NCBI RefSeq assembly: GCF_900239975.1
Contig: NZ_LS992154.1
Coordinates: 1,054,001-1,118,000, forward strand
DNA length: 64,000 bases
Direction of reading: 5' to 3'
Source of the DNA: Chlamydia poikilotherma
Lineage (GTDB): Bacteria; Chlamydiota; Chlamydiia; Chlamydiales; Chlamydiaceae
Shown in pieces: positions 1-11,200 of this stretch. Position numbers and translations under genes: made by a program. The first letter of the stretch is position 1, and the number at the start of each line of letters is the position of its first letter. The notes under the pieces were generated by a model. It searched no databases and had not been told where the DNA came from. It was given only the letters and a program-made list of their open reading frames with translations.

Positions 1-2258
1 CGAAAACCATAAATAGTCTGTCTCTGCCTATTCATAACATCGTCATACTCAAGAGTATGTTTTCGAATTGTATAGTTTCTTGCTTCAACACGTTTTTGAG
101 CAGTCTCAATTAGCTTGTTAAACATAGGATCCGACATGGCCTCTCCCTCAGGAGGACGGAAATGTCGAATCAATGCGTTTAATTTTGGCGAAGCAAATAA
201 ACGCATCAGACGATCTTCAAAAGATAAGAAGAACTTAGCAGCGCCAGGATCCCCTAAACGTGCGCAACGTCCACGTAATTGCCTATCAATACGTCGAGAC
301 TGATGGCGACTTGTACCGATAACATGAAGACCACCAACAACTACAGCTTCCTGATCTAGCTTGATATCTGTACCACGACCTGCCATATTTGTAGCAACAG
401 TAACAGCACCTAGCTTCCCAGCTGCAGCAATAATCTCCGCTTCTTGAGCATGATTTTTTGCATTTAAAACTGTATGATTTATACGATTTTGTTTCAAAAT
501 ACGAGACAGCTTCTCAGAGACCTCAACAGATTCTGTACCTATGAGAATAGGATTCCCGTCTTTATGTATACGAGCAATTTCATTAACAATCGCATGATAC
601 TTCTCACGCTCTGTCATATAAAATTCATCGTTATGATCTACACGTAAACATGTTTTAAATGTAGGCACTTGGAGAACATATAGATTATAAATTTCTTTAA
701 ATTCTTTGGACTCGGTAATTGCCGTCCCAGTCATACCTGCAAGTTTTTCGTAAAGACGGAAGAAATTCTGCAAAGTTACTGTCGCAAAAGTTTGTGATTC
801 CTTACGGATAGTCACATGTTCTTTTGCTTCTATTGCTTGATGAAGACCTTCGGAAAAACGACGGCCTGGTTGTGGACGACCTGTATGTTCATCAATAATG
901 ACAATTTGATCATCACGGACAATGTAGTCCACATCACGTTCCATAAGCAATTGTGCTCTCAACAGCTGTCTCAAACCATGAGCTCGAGCTTTTCTTTGAG
1001 TGTCTTCTTCAGAAACGGCAATTTTTCTATTAATTTTATCTGTTGGAGAAAGAGATTCATCACTATCTATTAGAGCGTATTCGTGTCCCATATCCATCAT
1101 GACGAAATCTTCGGCAGAGCCTCCGGCCCTATCAACCCACTGTTGCATGCCACGATCTGTCAATTCAAAATCATTATTGTGCTCATCAACAATGATATAA
1201 AGTTGAGATAGTTTTTCAATACTCTCTTCTTTATTTTGTTCAGCGTGATAATAAGTATCCCACTTATCAATCATAGCTCGCAAATCGGGGTGTTCGCGTA
1301 CTCTACGCAAAACACGATTTAAAGGCATACCCTTACTAACTAGCCATAAACTCCGGCAAAATTCAGAAATACCTTCGATAACTTTTTTATCCTTAGGAAG
1401 GATATCCATATCCAAGAACAGTTCTAATCCTCGTCTAGCATCAAGAGCTAATTGATTACATAGTTCTCTTTGTAATTGCACTAGTTCAGCAACTTTATCC
1501 TTAAGTTCGAAATAAACAGGATTATGTTTTTCTCCAGGCCCGGAAATAATTAAAGGAGTTCTTGCTTCATCAATTAGAATAGAATCCACTTCATCAATAA
1601 TAGCAAAATAGAATCCCCGACCTACCTGCTCATCAACAGAAGTTGCTATAGAATTATCTCTGAGATAATCGAACCCAAATTCTGAGGCTGTACCATAGAC
1701 AACATCACAACGATAGATTTCCTTTCGTTTTTCTAAAGGCGAGCCGGATATCAATACTCCGGTAGTTAGACCTAACCAACGCAATATGGAGCCAACCCAT
1801 TCACAGTCTCTTTGAGCAAGATAATCGTTAACTGTGACCAAATGCACAGGCTTCCCTGTTAAAGCATTTAAATACAGAGGCATAACTGCGGTAAGAGTTT
1901 TTCCTTCGCCTGTCTGCATCTCAGTAATAAAGCCCTTGTGCATAGCTATAGCACCGAGAACCTGAACATCATAAGGAACCATGTCCCAATTCTGATGATA
2001 ACCGGAAACTTCTACAGGAGTTCCTGTCAAACGTCTACATACATTTTTAACAACAGCATAAGCTTCAGGAAGCATATCATCTAAGGATTCGCCCTCCTGA
2101 TAGCGCTTTTTTAACTCTACTGTTTTATTACGCAACTCCTCATCAGACAAAGGAGCGAGCATCTCATCATAGAGATTTACCTTATCCACAAGTTTTTGAA
2201 ATTTTTTTAAGGTACGCTCTTGAGAAGATCCAAAGAAACGTTTAAGAAAATCTAACAT
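1..2258 (-). CDS. secA: Preprotein translocase ATPase SecA (C-terminal part outside window)
   Basis: SecA is the cytosolic ATPase that drives unfolded preproteins through the SecYEG channel. About 752 residues are readable from the start codon at 2258 to the window edge. Chlamydial SecA is about 970 residues, so the helical scaffold/wing and C-terminal tail are missing. Seen: Walker A MQTGEGKTL near residue 114, the DEAD-like IIDEVDS near residue 222 followed by the preprotein cross-linking region, and the second helicase motif TNMAGRGTDIK near residue 620. The start MLDFLKRFFG has the usual amphipathic N-terminal helix. A consensus-like promoter lies about 40 nt upstream, so the gene probably has its own transcription unit although the gene before it is on the same strand. 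No frameshift was seen. Confidence 0.97.
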   Translation of the reverse strand, partial: MLDFLKRFFGSSQERTLKKFQKLVDKVNLYDEMLAPLSDEELRNKTVELKKRYQEGESLDDMLPEAYAVVKNVCRRLTGTPVEVSGYHQNWDMVPYDVQVLGAIAMHKGFITEMQTGEGKTLTAVMPLYLNALTGKPVHLVTVNDYLAQRDCEWVGSILRWLGLTTGVLISGSPLEKRKEIYRCDVVYGTASEFGFDYLRDNSIATSVDEQVGRGFYFAIIDEVDSILIDEARTPLIISGPGEKHNPVYFELKDKVAELVQLQRELCNQLALDARRGLELFLDMDILPKDKKVIEGISEFCRSLWLVSKGMPLNRVLRRVREHPDLRAMIDKWDTYYHAEQNKEESIEKLSQLYIIVDEHNNDFELTDRGMQQWVDRAGGSAEDFVMMDMGHEYALIDSDESLSPTDKINRKIAVSEEDTQRKARAHGLRQLLRAQLLMERDVDYIVRDDQIVIIDEHTGRPQPGRRFSEGLHQAIEAKEHVTIRKESQTFATVTLQNFFRLYEKLAGMTGTAITESKEFKEIYNLYVLQVPTFKTCLRVDHNDEFYMTEREKYHAIVNEIARIHKDGNPILIGTESVEVSEKLSRILKQNRINHTVLNAKNHAQEAEIIAAAGKLGAVTVATNMAGRGTDIKLDQEAVVVGGLHVIGTSRHQSRRIDRQLRGRCARLGDPGAAKFFLSFEDRLMRLFASPKLNALIRHFRPPEGEAMSDPMFNKLIETAQKRVEARNYTIRKHTLEYDDVMNRQRQTIYGF

Positions 2259-2297
2259 ACATCGCTTAATTCAATATAATTGCTTGGAAAATACTCT

Positions 2298-2326
2298 ATT
2301 AATTCCTACGAAAACTCATCTGTCAA
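2298..2326 (-). promoter_or_regulatory. Predicted sigma-66 promoter of secA
   Basis: On the minus strand a perfect -35 TTGACA (2321-2326) is followed after exactly 17 nt by ATTAAT (2298-2303), which matches four of six positions of the -10 consensus. The predicted start of transcription near 2291 gives a leader of about 30 nt before the secA start codon. Inferred from sequence only. Confidence 0.55.
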
Positions 2327-2353
2327 TACCATACTCGATTCTGATGAATAAAA

Positions 2354-2398
2354 GGAACAAAAGTTCCCGCTTACATTCTTCTTTCTCCTGAACAGGAG
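2354..2398 (-). terminator. Two small hairpins between the TPR gene and secA
   Basis: Plus-strand GGAAC-AAAA-GTTCC (2354-2367) and CTCCTG-AA-CAGGAG (2385-2398) are perfect but short inverted repeats downstream of the TPR gene stop. On the minus strand the first is followed by TTTTATT, so it may be a weak intrinsic terminator or attenuator before the secA promoter. Confidence 0.3.
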
Positions 2399-2441
2399 GG
2401 AAAAAACTTCTACCATAAAGACAGAGAATGAAAAAAAGAAT

Positions 2442-3767
2442 TTAAGCAGCAAGTAGTGTATCTACTTCCACAATATGCTGATGATTCAAAGGTAGTTTCT
2501 GGCGTAAATTACGCATAATTTGCGAGCGACGCTTCTTTTGCTGCAAAGAAACATCTTGAGCTGATAGAAATGCTTGTATTTCATAAGCAGCGTCGAAATT
2601 CCCTGCGCGAGCCTCGCAGGCACTTAATAGTTCTAAAGTTTCTGAGGAATGATTTAGTTGGAGAGCTTTCTTTGCATACTCTAAACCAGTCTCTGCTGTC
2701 ACTATTGAGGCGTATCCAACTCCTGCAAGCCAAGCTAACGCTTTACATGCTGTAGGACAATCAGGGAATTTCTGAATTACTTTGAGATACATCTTTTCAG
2801 CAGCAGAATATTTCTTTAAGCAACATAAACTAAATCCATAACCTAAACCACATTGCCGATCTTCAGCATATGTGCTGCATTGAAATGCTAAATTCCAGCA
2901 ATGTTCTGCTAAAGGATAGTCATTTTGATCCATAGCTGCCAAAGCCGCATGTTTCATTAACAAAGCATCTCCTCGAGACCACAAATCACTACTTTGATAA
3001 ATAAGCAACGCTTTTTTCGATTGCCCTTGTTTTTGTTCACACAAACCGATGTTAAATAAAGACTCTTCTCTATAATTGGGTTCAGACAACAATTTACGAA
3101 ACAACTTTCCCGCCTCAATATAATTACCACAAATACGAGAAGAATGGGCTAAGTTATAGGTAACTTTCAAAGGACACGGGCCTAAGGCATATGCGCGATT
3201 ATAAAATTCTATAGCATCTTGATAACGTTTTGAGATGAAATAAATATCTCCAACAGTAATGTAAGTTTCTTGATGGGAGAGAGGAGAAATCCAGGGCTCA
3301 ATAACACTACAAGCAGCATTCAAATGCCCTAAATTCACCAAAGCAGATGCATACTTCGCAGCATCCTGTTCTTCGAATATATCTTTCGAAATTAATGAAA
3401 AGGCTTGGCAAGATTCTTTATATGCCCCATGACGATAAGCTTTATAAGCAATCTCCAGTAAAAATTGAGGCCCTCGCAAATTCAATTTTTGTGCCTCGGC
3501 TAATAGCTGTTCTACCTCATCAAAACGATTCATACCTCGAAGAATACGCATGTAATCAAATAGACACTGACGACGGTAGCAACGTTTTTTTAAAATAGGC
3601 AGGAGCTTTTGTTCAGCAACAGACCATTCTTTCAGTTCCATACTTAAATGAACTTCTCGAATAACCTGCGCCGCGTAGCGACGGAAACGGGAAATGTGAC
3701 AATAGACTTTAAACACTAAAGCTATTGTCAAACTTGCAACTAAAGCCCACAGGATGACTAGCCACAT
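2442..3767 (-). CDS. Membrane-anchored tetratricopeptide-repeat protein (CT700-like)
   Basis: A 441-residue protein of unknown specific function. Residues about 2-22 form one hydrophobic segment (VILWALVASLTIALVFKVYC), consistent with a signal anchor. The rest is helical TPR-like sequence with typical signatures, for example YITVGDIYFISKRYQDAIEF and ESLFNIGLCEQKQGQSKKAL. TPR arrays bind partner proteins, so a scaffold or assembly role at the inner membrane is likely, with the array in the periplasm or cytosol depending on anchor orientation. It lies 66 nt downstream of psd on the same strand and is probably cotranscribed with it. By gene order it corresponds to CT700 between psd and secA. I recognise no enzymatic motif. 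Confidence 0.85.
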   Translation of the reverse strand: MWLVILWALVASLTIALVFKVYCHISRFRRYAAQVIREVHLSMELKEWSVAEQKLLPILKKRCYRRQCLFDYMRILRGMNRFDEVEQLLAEAQKLNLRGPQFLLEIAYKAYRHGAYKESCQAFSLISKDIFEEQDAAKYASALVNLGHLNAACSVIEPWISPLSHQETYITVGDIYFISKRYQDAIEFYNRAYALGPCPLKVTYNLAHSSRICGNYIEAGKLFRKLLSEPNYREESLFNIGLCEQKQGQSKKALLIYQSSDLWSRGDALLMKHAALAAMDQNDYPLAEHCWNLAFQCSTYAEDRQCGLGYGFSLCCLKKYSAAEKMYLKVIQKFPDCPTACKALAWLAGVGYASIVTAETGLEYAKKALQLNHSSETLELLSACEARAGNFDAAYEIQAFLSAQDVSLQQKKRRSQIMRNLRQKLPLNHQHIVEVDTLLAA

Positions 3768-3806
3768 AATTCGCCAATTTTCACTTTTCTCTCTCTTTGC
3801 AATACC

Positions 3807-3830
3807 AAAAAAAAACCTTTAAAGTCTTTA
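3807..3830 (-). terminator. Weak terminator-like palindrome and T9 tract after psd
   Basis: Just after the psd stop codon, minus-strand TTTAAAG-A-CTTTAAA is followed by GG and nine Ts (plus-strand A tract 3807-3815). The stem is pure A/T apart from one G-C pair, so termination would be inefficient. It may only reduce read-through into the TPR gene. Confidence 0.3.
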
Positions 3831-3833
3831 AAA

Positions 3834-4733
3834 TTATTCTCTCAAAGAACATCCCAAAGATTGCCCCATCAGGCAACGTGTTTCTAATCCCATCCGTGAG
3901 TTCTTCAATAAGTCCGCATCAAACTGAACAAATCCTGGTTCAAACAATACAATAACAGTGGAACCTCCAATTTCAAAAAAACCCTTCTCATCACCCTTAG
4001 AATACTTTTCTCCAGGTATGTAGGTTTGAATAATAGAGCCGACATTCAATGCCCCTACTTCTAAATAGAGCACATCACCGAACGCCTCTGTTTTAAGCTC
4101 TGTTAGCGTACGTTTGTTTTCACAAAAAACATTAAAATTATCCTTCAATGCCATCGGATGCACAGAAAATAAATAACCGTTGATATTATGCGTTGGTCCC
4201 GCCAAACAATCGACAGGAAAATGAAAACGGTGATAATCAAAAAGAGCTAACCGAGCAAAGACCACACTCCCAGATGCGTACTTCTCGACAAGCTTGGGGT
4301 CACCCAAAAGTTTCGAAAGAGAGAATCGTTTGGATTTAACAACAAATTCTCCAAATTCAGACACGTTTGGATAAATAAGATACGCCCCATCAACAGGTGT
4401 CACACAAATATTATTCCCTTGAGCAACCGGCCGCGCTTCCGGACGCAGCTCTCTAGTAAAAAAATCATTGAAAGAAGAGAATTCTGCTATAGATTTTTTG
4501 AACTCTTTTGCACAGATATGGTTTCTCTTTATAAATCCTGGAATCTTTTTACGCGTCCAGGAACGTTTTTGAATCCAACCATAAAGACGCGACAAAAATG
4601 GAGACCTTGACAATAGTGTGGGTACCCATTTCCCTAATCTAGAAGTATATAGAAATGTCATAGTCTTTTCATAACACACGGATTCTGCCACTCTTTGATT
4701 AGTTAAGCGATCAATATACTGCAGTTTCTTCAC
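3834..4733 (-). CDS. psd: Phosphatidylserine decarboxylase proenzyme
   Basis: Converts phosphatidylserine to phosphatidylethanolamine at the inner membrane using a pyruvoyl cofactor made by self-cleavage of the proenzyme. The 299-residue length fits the chlamydial family. The C-terminal motif [13 protein letters not shown] contains the Gly-Ser-Thr site at which family members cleave to give the beta chain and the pyruvoyl alpha chain. The conserved segment [12 protein letters not shown] with its His residues and VGALNVGSI are also present. The start is GTG at 4733, preceded by GAGGACAA as a ribosome-binding site. It is transcribed divergently from mnmE, and a promoter with a good -10 lies just upstream. 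Confidence 0.94.
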   Translation of the reverse strand: MKKLQYIDRLTNQRVAESVCYEKTMTFLYTSRLGKWVPTLLSRSPFLSRLYGWIQKRSWTRKKIPGFIKRNHICAKEFKKSIAEFSSFNDFFTRELRPEARPVAQGNNICVTPVDGAYLIYPNVSEFGEFVVKSKRFSLSKLLGDPKLVEKYASGSVVFARLALFDYHRFHFPVDCLAGPTHNINGYLFSVHPMALKDNFNVFCENKRTLTELKTEAFGDVLYLEVGALNVGSIIQTYIPGEKYSKGDEKGFFEIGGSTVIVLFEPGFVQFDADLLKNSRMGLETRCLMGQSLGCSLRE

Positions 4734-4763
4734 TTGTCCTCGATCTGAAGATCAAAACAGGCG

Positions 4764-4792
4764 ACTATAAAAAGTTATTAAAAATATTCCAA
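4764..4792 (-). promoter_or_regulatory. Predicted sigma-66 promoter of psd
   Basis: Minus-strand TTGGAA (4787-4792) and TATAGT (4764-4769) are separated by 17 nt. They match the consensus at four of six and five of six positions. The predicted start of transcription near 4757 is about 24 nt before the psd GTG codon. Confidence 0.5.
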
Positions 4793-4889
4793 ACTAATTA
4801 AATAGAAATCGTTAAAAAACCTACATTCATCTTTAATGGGAAACCTGATATTCTACCTCTCAAGTTAGTTCCATTTTCATCCGTTTTTC

Positions 4890-6221
4890 ATGATTAAAAA
4901 TGACACTATTGCTGCTATAGCCACCCCTCCAGGAGAGGGAAGCATCGCTATTGTTCGTATATCCGGCCCCGAAGCTATTCAAATCACAGATAAAATATTC
5001 TCAGGATCTGTATCATCCTTTTCCTCACATACTGCTCATTTAGGAACAGTAAGTCATAATGACCAGCAAATTGATCAGGTGCTTTTATTAATTATGCGAG
5101 CTCCGCGTTCATTTACTGGAGAAGATGTTATCGAACTGCAATGTCATGGTGGTTATTTTTCTTGTTCTCAAATCTTAGAAGCTTTGGTATCCGAAGGAGC
5201 TCGACCTGCACTTCCTGGAGAATTTTCTCAACGAGCTTTTCTAAATGGAAAAATAGATCTCATCCAAGCAGAAGCAATTCAAAATATTATTGCGGCCGAT
5301 AATTTAGACGCCTTTCATATTGCTCAGAATCATTTTCAAGGACATTTTTCCAAAAAAATGCAGTTTATTTCTTCGTTGATCATCGAATCCTTGGCTTTTA
5401 TTGAGGTTCTCGCAGATTTCCCAGAGGAAGAACAGCCTGATATGGATGTTCCTGACAATCGATTAAGCAAAGCCATACTGATTATTGAGGATCTTATCTC
5501 AAGTTTCGATGAAGGCCGCCGACTCTCCCAAGGAACGAGTATTGTTCTTGCGGGACATCCTAATGCAGGAAAATCTTCTCTTCTTAATACGCTAACTAAT
5601 AAAAATCGCGCTATTGTTACCGATATTCCTGGAACTACAAGGGATATATTAGAAGAAAATTGGCTGCTGCAAGGGAAACGTATTCGCCTCATAGATTCCG
5701 CAGGACAACGAGAAACAGATAATCCTGTTGAGCAAGAGGGTATAGAACGCGCTATTTCTGCTATGGAACAAGCTGAGGGGATACTCTGGGTTATGGATGT
5801 TACACAACCTCAACCTGATCTCCCAAAAATTTTATTTCAAAAACCTACCCTCCTTCTTTGGAATAAATCTGATCTCGCATCACCACCACAAATCGACACT
5901 TCTCTACCCCAACTAGCTGTTTCCGCAAAGACAGGGGAGGGAATTTTCGAGCTCAAACAATTTATCCAAAAATGGATGCAACAACAACAGTTGGGAAAGA
6001 ATGCAAAAGTCTTTCTTGTTTCTTCTCGACATCATACAATATTACAACAGATGCATGCGTACTTACTCTCAGCAAAAGAAGGATTACAAACCCAACTCCC
6101 TCCCGAACTTGTTGCTCTAGAGCTCAGACAAGCCCTGCAAGCTACTGGGAACCTTTCCGGATCTGAAATTAATGAAACAATATTGGGAGAAATTTTTAGC
6201 AGGTTTTGTATTGGAAAATAA
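4890..6221 (+). CDS. mnmE: tRNA modification GTPase MnmE (TrmE/ThdF)
   Basis: With MnmG, this GTPase makes the carboxymethylaminomethyl modification at wobble U34 of certain tRNAs. The 443-residue protein has the N-terminal formyl-THF-binding domain ([20 protein letters not shown], and ELQCHGG around residue 85), then an inserted G domain. G-domain motifs are P-loop [11 protein letters not shown] near residue 221, the G2 segment IPGTTRD, G3 DSAGQ and G4 NKSD. The C-terminus ends in FCIGK, carrying the conserved Cys of the family C-(I/L/V)-G-K motif. The nth reading frame begins within its last codons. It is divergent from psd. Confidence 0.97.
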   Translation: MIKNDTIAAIATPPGEGSIAIVRISGPEAIQITDKIFSGSVSSFSSHTAHLGTVSHNDQQIDQVLLLIMRAPRSFTGEDVIELQCHGGYFSCSQILEALVSEGARPALPGEFSQRAFLNGKIDLIQAEAIQNIIAADNLDAFHIAQNHFQGHFSKKMQFISSLIIESLAFIEVLADFPEEEQPDMDVPDNRLSKAILIIEDLISSFDEGRRLSQGTSIVLAGHPNAGKSSLLNTLTNKNRAIVTDIPGTTRDILEENWLLQGKRIRLIDSAGQRETDNPVEQEGIERAISAMEQAEGILWVMDVTQPQPDLPKILFQKPTLLLWNKSDLASPPQIDTSLPQLAVSAKTGEGIFELKQFIQKWMQQQQLGKNAKVFLVSSRHHTILQQMHAYLLSAKEGLQTQLPPELVALELRQALQATGNLSGSEINETILGEIFSRFCIGK

Positions 6222-6870
6222 AATACATATTAAAAATTTTATTATTTCTACTTTAAACGAATTCTTTCCTAATCCAAAACCATCTTTAACTGAATGGAAA
6301 ACTCCATTTCAACTACTTGTTGCTATTTTGCTTTCAGGAAACTCTACCGACAAGGCTGTGAATTCTGTGACACCGAAATTATTTGCCTCAGCCCCTGATG
6401 CGCAAGCATTATCACGACTTCCCTTAGAGGAATTATATTTAATTATTTTGCCTTGTGGTCTTGGCAAAAGAAAGGCTGAATACTTACATAATCTATCAAA
6501 GATCCTGTTAGAAAAATACCGCGGCGAACCTCCGGCTTCTTTAGAATTGTTAACCAAACTACCTGGAGTAGGAAGAAAAACCGCTTCAGTCTTTTTGGGA
6601 ATTATTTACGATATACCAACGTTTCCAGTAGACACACATATTTTGAGACTATCCCAACGTTGGGGCATTTCTAATAAGCGTAGTCCTTCAGCAGCAGAAA
6701 AAGACCTTGTACTTTTCTTCGGGAATATGAACTCTCCCAAACTTCACTTACAACTTATCTATTACGCCAGAAATTACTGCCCAGCTCTCTATCATGATGT
6801 AAATAAATGCAGAATATGTTGGCACTTAAGTAATTCCTGCAAAAAGAACGTTAAACCCCTTAAGAAATAA
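6211..6870 (+). CDS. nth: Endonuclease III (DNA glycosylase/AP lyase)
   Basis: Base-excision repair enzyme that removes oxidised pyrimidines and cleaves the strand by beta-elimination. The helix-hairpin-helix LPGVGRKTA contains the catalytic Lys, and VDTHILRL contains the catalytic Asp. Four C-terminal Cys suit a [4Fe-4S] cluster, but their spacing is C-x9-C-x2-C-x6-C rather than C-x6-C-x2-C-x5-C as in E. coli Nth. The frame is open from an ATG at 6172, which would overlap mnmE by 50 nt. I prefer TTG at 6211 because alignment with other Nth proteins starts there and the first 13 residues are just the conserved mnmE 3' end in another frame. Length is then 219 residues. An 8-bp hairpin (6875-6894) follows the stop codon but lacks a T tract. 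Confidence 0.9.
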   Translation: MENKIHIKNFIISTLNEFFPNPKPSLTEWKTPFQLLVAILLSGNSTDKAVNSVTPKLFASAPDAQALSRLPLEELYLIILPCGLGKRKAEYLHNLSKILLEKYRGEPPASLELLTKLPGVGRKTASVFLGIIYDIPTFPVDTHILRLSQRWGISNKRSPSAAEKDLVLFFGNMNSPKLHLQLIYYARNYCPALYHDVNKCRICWHLSNSCKKNVKPLKK

Positions 6871-7017
6871 AGGCTTCTGTTTATTAAAACAGAAACGGTT
6901 CCACATAAAGCTTTCTCTCTGTATATATCGAGAATGAAATTTACTTTGCTTTCTAACGGAGAAATCTTTTAAACTGGGCAACTACTTACTACTTCGATAT
7001 CGCAATTTTTTAATATA

Positions 7018-8247
7018 ATGAATAAAAACGCTTCTAATAGGGTTAGTTCTAAAAAAGAGCTCTCTGTTTGGTCGATCGGAGGATCTATTTTTGCTATGTT
7101 CTTTGGAGCAGGCAATATAGTGTTTCCTTTAGCCCTGGGTTATCACTACCACTCACATCCCTGGTTCGCCTGTTTTGGAATGATGCTTACCGCGGTTTGT
7201 GTCCCCCTATTAGGTTTATTTAGTATGCTGCTGTATTCCGGAGATTATAAAAATTTTTTCTACTCTATTGGGAAAATCCCTGGAATGGTTTTCATTATAG
7301 CAATTTTATGCTTGATAGGTCCTTTCGGAGGAATTCCTAGAGCAATTGCTGTATCACATTCAACTTTAGCGTCTTTATCAGATTCAAAAACAACACTACT
7401 GCCTAATCTTCCTATTTTCAGTTTGATTTGTTGTGTTTTGATTTATCTATTTGCATGCAAACTTAGTAAACTTATCCAGTGGCTGGGATCTGTATTTTTC
7501 CCAATTATGTTAATCACCCTACTTTGGATAATCTTTAAGGGGTTAACTATTCCTGCAAATCCAAGTTTTTTGGAATCTGCGAATCCCCAACAAGCTTGGT
7601 TAGCTGGGATTACAGAAGGTTTCAATACTATGGACCTTCTTGCAGCCTTCTTCTTCTGCTCCATTGTATTAATTTCTATACGACAAATGATAGCAAATGG
7701 AGATGCTGATGACGAAACACCTTTAAACTTTCAAAAAATCAATAAAAAAGACAAACGCACTTTAGGTTTAGCTTTTGCTTTAGCAGCAGCACTTCTTGGA
7801 TTAATTTATTTAGGATTTGCCCTATGTGCTTCTAGACACGCAGGTTTACTAACTCATGTAGGTAAGGGACAAATTCTAGGAAGAATTTCTGCTATTGCTC
7901 TTGGGCCAAATAGTTTATTGACTGGTGTATGTGTGTTTGTTGCTTGCTTGACAACAGAGATTGCTTTAGTTGGGATTGTTGCTGACTTTTTAGCTCGCAT
8001 CATCTCATCAAAAAGAATGACGTATTCTAATGCAGTAATTTTCACTCTGATACCCTCGTATCTAATTTCTATTTTAAACTTCGAAAATATCAGTCTCCTT
8101 CTATTGCCCCTACTACAGCTAAGTTACCCTGCATTAATCGCTTTGACTTGCGGAAGTATTGCTTATAAGTTGTGGAATTTCCGACACGTCCAAGCTTTGT
8201 TTTATTTAACCCTCTCTCTTACAATCGTTCTGCGATTGGTAAGTTGA
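7018..8247 (+). CDS. brnQ: Branched-chain amino acid transporter BrnQ (LIVCS family)
   Basis: A 409-residue polytopic membrane protein with about 12 hydrophobic segments, expected to import Leu, Ile and Val with sodium or protons. The N-terminal signature IFAMFFGAGNIVFPLALG is characteristic of LIVCS carriers, and GPFGGIPRA is the second conserved motif. Chlamydiae depend on the host for branched-chain amino acids, which fits retention of this carrier. It stands alone between nth and the helicase gene and marks the point where gene order departs from C. trachomatis. The start ATG is preceded by AT-rich DNA without a clear ribosome-binding site. Confidence 0.93.
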   Translation: MNKNASNRVSSKKELSVWSIGGSIFAMFFGAGNIVFPLALGYHYHSHPWFACFGMMLTAVCVPLLGLFSMLLYSGDYKNFFYSIGKIPGMVFIIAILCLIGPFGGIPRAIAVSHSTLASLSDSKTTLLPNLPIFSLICCVLIYLFACKLSKLIQWLGSVFFPIMLITLLWIIFKGLTIPANPSFLESANPQQAWLAGITEGFNTMDLLAAFFFCSIVLISIRQMIANGDADDETPLNFQKINKKDKRTLGLAFALAAALLGLIYLGFALCASRHAGLLTHVGKGQILGRISAIALGPNSLLTGVCVFVACLTTEIALVGIVADFLARIISSKRMTYSNAVIFTLIPSYLISILNFENISLLLLPLLQLSYPALIALTCGSIAYKLWNFRHVQALFYLTLSLTIVLRLVS

Positions 8248-8281
8248 GATAACGCTTATATTTGCTAACTAGCATAACGTT

Positions 8282-11200
8282 ATGGTTTTAAACGCTTTAG
8301 CTGGCTTTCGTCAAACAGCGATGGATTATCTCGCTACGAATCGCCAAAACATCGCTTTAGATTTTTCTGGAGATTGTTACAGCATCCGCATCCCTGATGA
8401 AGATTCTCCTGATGGGAATTGGGTCAGCACACTAAAATTTAGTGGTATTGACAATCTAACTTTTGCCTCTTGTAGCTGTCCTGATGGGGATTGTTGCGTT
8501 CATTTAATGACCGCATTTTTCTCAGCTTATGATGCTCATGGGTGGCTGCCTCTACATCATAAATTTGACATATCTTTTTGGTATGCTTTGTTTTGGAAGT
8601 TGTTTATAGAGGAAGCCAAACTAAATGCTCATGGTGATAGACACTATTCTATAACATCTTCTCATGCAACATTAGAGATTTCTGCGTTGTCTCCGGAAGC
8701 TTTTACAGAATGGTTGGCTATCATTCATCAAACTCCAGAACCTAAAACTTATACTGAAAAAACTTTCCCTCAGTCTGTTCTGTATCGCATAGCAAAACGC
8801 TTTTTCTTTTTTTCTGAAGCAGGTGCTCGCCTAGATCTTATTGAAAATAGCCAAGGATTTCCTACACATTTTGCAATGCAATGGGAAGGAATCTCTTTGA
8901 AAGGAGAAATTTTAGATTTTGCAACTTTAGAAGATCTATTCCCAAAGATTAATTTCTCTCAAACATCTCTTTCAGGGAATTATAATGATTTTTCTGTAAC
9001 AGCAGTACGCGTTGCCCCCGAAGAATCTAAAATATACTTCACTATCACATCTATCGCACAAGACTATAAAAATCAGCCTATAACTACAATTGGTTCCGTT
9101 GGTTATATAACAGGCTCCCAACAAGTTATCCTTACTTCCCAAGAAACCTTCGTTTCTATTTATGTTATATCCTTACTTCCTGAAAATCTGAAAAAACAAA
9201 TATTATCCTTACTGCACTATGATTCTGAAGAACGCCCAATCCGTTACTCTATTTATTTTTTAAGGGATTCTTCTATTTCTTTTTCAGCATATCTAGATAC
9301 CCCTAGGGACCTGGAGAACGGAAAATTAATTTATCCCGACTTTTGTTATGTTCCCGAAAGAGGATTATTTACAGTAACAGGATTACTCTCTTCTCAAATC
9401 TCATTCGTTGTTAAAGTAGATCAGGTGGAGGAGTTTTTAGGTAATGAGGGTTTATTAATTCGTGAGCCAGGATTTGAAGTATTCACAGATCGTGTTCCCG
9501 AGGGTCAATTAACGTATAATATTACACAACAAGGTGTTTTACTATTCCATTACAACACTGGTGATCCTGCAGCTATAGATATTCACTATGGTCCTTGGAC
9601 ATATTATTCTGGACAAGGATTCTTCCTACAAAGAAAAGCTGATCTAGAAATTCAGGATGGTTTGATTGTAGAAGCTAATCAAATTCCTAGTTTCATTATG
9701 AAACACGAAGTCGTTTTAAGAACGATCCAGAATTTCTTTGCTCCCACACCACCTCTGAAGAATCTTTTCTTCGAAGTACACAAAGAAACGAAAGGCTCGG
9801 GATTATATTTAAAACCTATATTTCAAGGTTTAGAAGAAGAAAATTGCCGACTATTTGGAGTGTTTCTTTATCGAGAAAATCTTGGATTTAACTTGCTCCC
9901 CACTCCTTTACAATCATTATGCTCCCTACCTAAAAAAATTCCTCCTGAGCAAGTTCCAGAGTTTATAAATCAAAACTTCCATAATGATAAGCTTGTTTTT
10001 GCAGATCCACAGCTTTGCCCTCCGGAAACATTCGAGCTTGTCATATTAGCTATAACACGCCCCCACCCGTCATCACCTTTACATCTACATTTAGAACTTA
10101 AAACAAACATCGGTTCTATACCATTAGGAATTGTGCTACAAGCATTGAGAAACAAAAAAGCTTTCGCTTTTACTAAAGCTGGATTTTTAAATTTTCAGCA
10201 CTGCCTATTCCAATTCTTAAAACAATTCATCTCTGCTCAAAAATGTCTAATTTCTGAAAATACTGTAATTGCTACGGTTACTGATATTTTCAAATTAGAT
10301 GCTTTAGCACCACTGTCTACTCATGAAAAAGTTAACGCAAGTACATCCGATCTAGCGTTTTTCTCTCAGCTTAAAGCAGCTTGTTTGCCGCCTATCCCAC
10401 AAAGTCTATTTTCTACAGACCATAAATTACGCCCGTATCAAAATAGCGGCTTATTATGGTTATGGTTCTTGTATAACCATCGTTTATCTGGACTACTTTG
10501 TGACGAGATGGGGTTAGGGAAAACTCACCAAGCTACAGCATTATTAGATATTGTTTTCCAATCTGCAGAACCTACAGAACGACCTAAGTTCCTTGTTGTT
10601 TGTCCAACCAGCGTATTGCCTCATTGGGAACACACATTAGCAACACATCTGCCTACAGTAAGTATTTTTGCTTTTCATGGTCCTAATAAACCAGAACTCC
10701 TCCCCCCTACTGACGTAATTATTACTTCATATGGAACCCTAAGACAAAATTACGCTAAGTTTTACAAGATTTCATTCACGGTAACGGTATTTGATGAAAT
10801 CCATATGGCAAAAAATAAAAATAGCCAAATTCATAAAATCCTCTGTAGATTAGATTCTCAAATGAAATTGGGATTAACAGGGACTCCTATAGAAAATAAC
10901 CTTCTTGAATTCAAAGGTCTTTTAGACATTATCCTTCCTAATTATCTCCCGTCAGACGCTTTATTTAAGAAGCTATTTACGAAAAAAAATACTGCGGAAA
11001 TAGATGATGAGATTATTCCATCACAAGATCTATTACTCAAATTAACTCGGCCCTTCATCTTAAGAAGAACAAAAAAACTTGTTCTTCCAGAACTTCCTGA
11101 AAAAGTAGAGTCGATAATTCCTTGTACCTTATCTCCAGAACAGAAAAAGCTCTATCTATCTACATTAAAAAGAGAAAAAGCGCAGATTCAACAATTGGAA

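Noticed and set aside
816..1200. Plus-strand ORFs opposite secA
   Set aside because: The minus strand reads as secA without interruption, with conserved motifs; the antisense ORFs lack any family signature.
6875..6894. 8-bp hairpin after nth as a terminator
   Set aside because: No T tract follows it on the plus strand, so termination is not supported.
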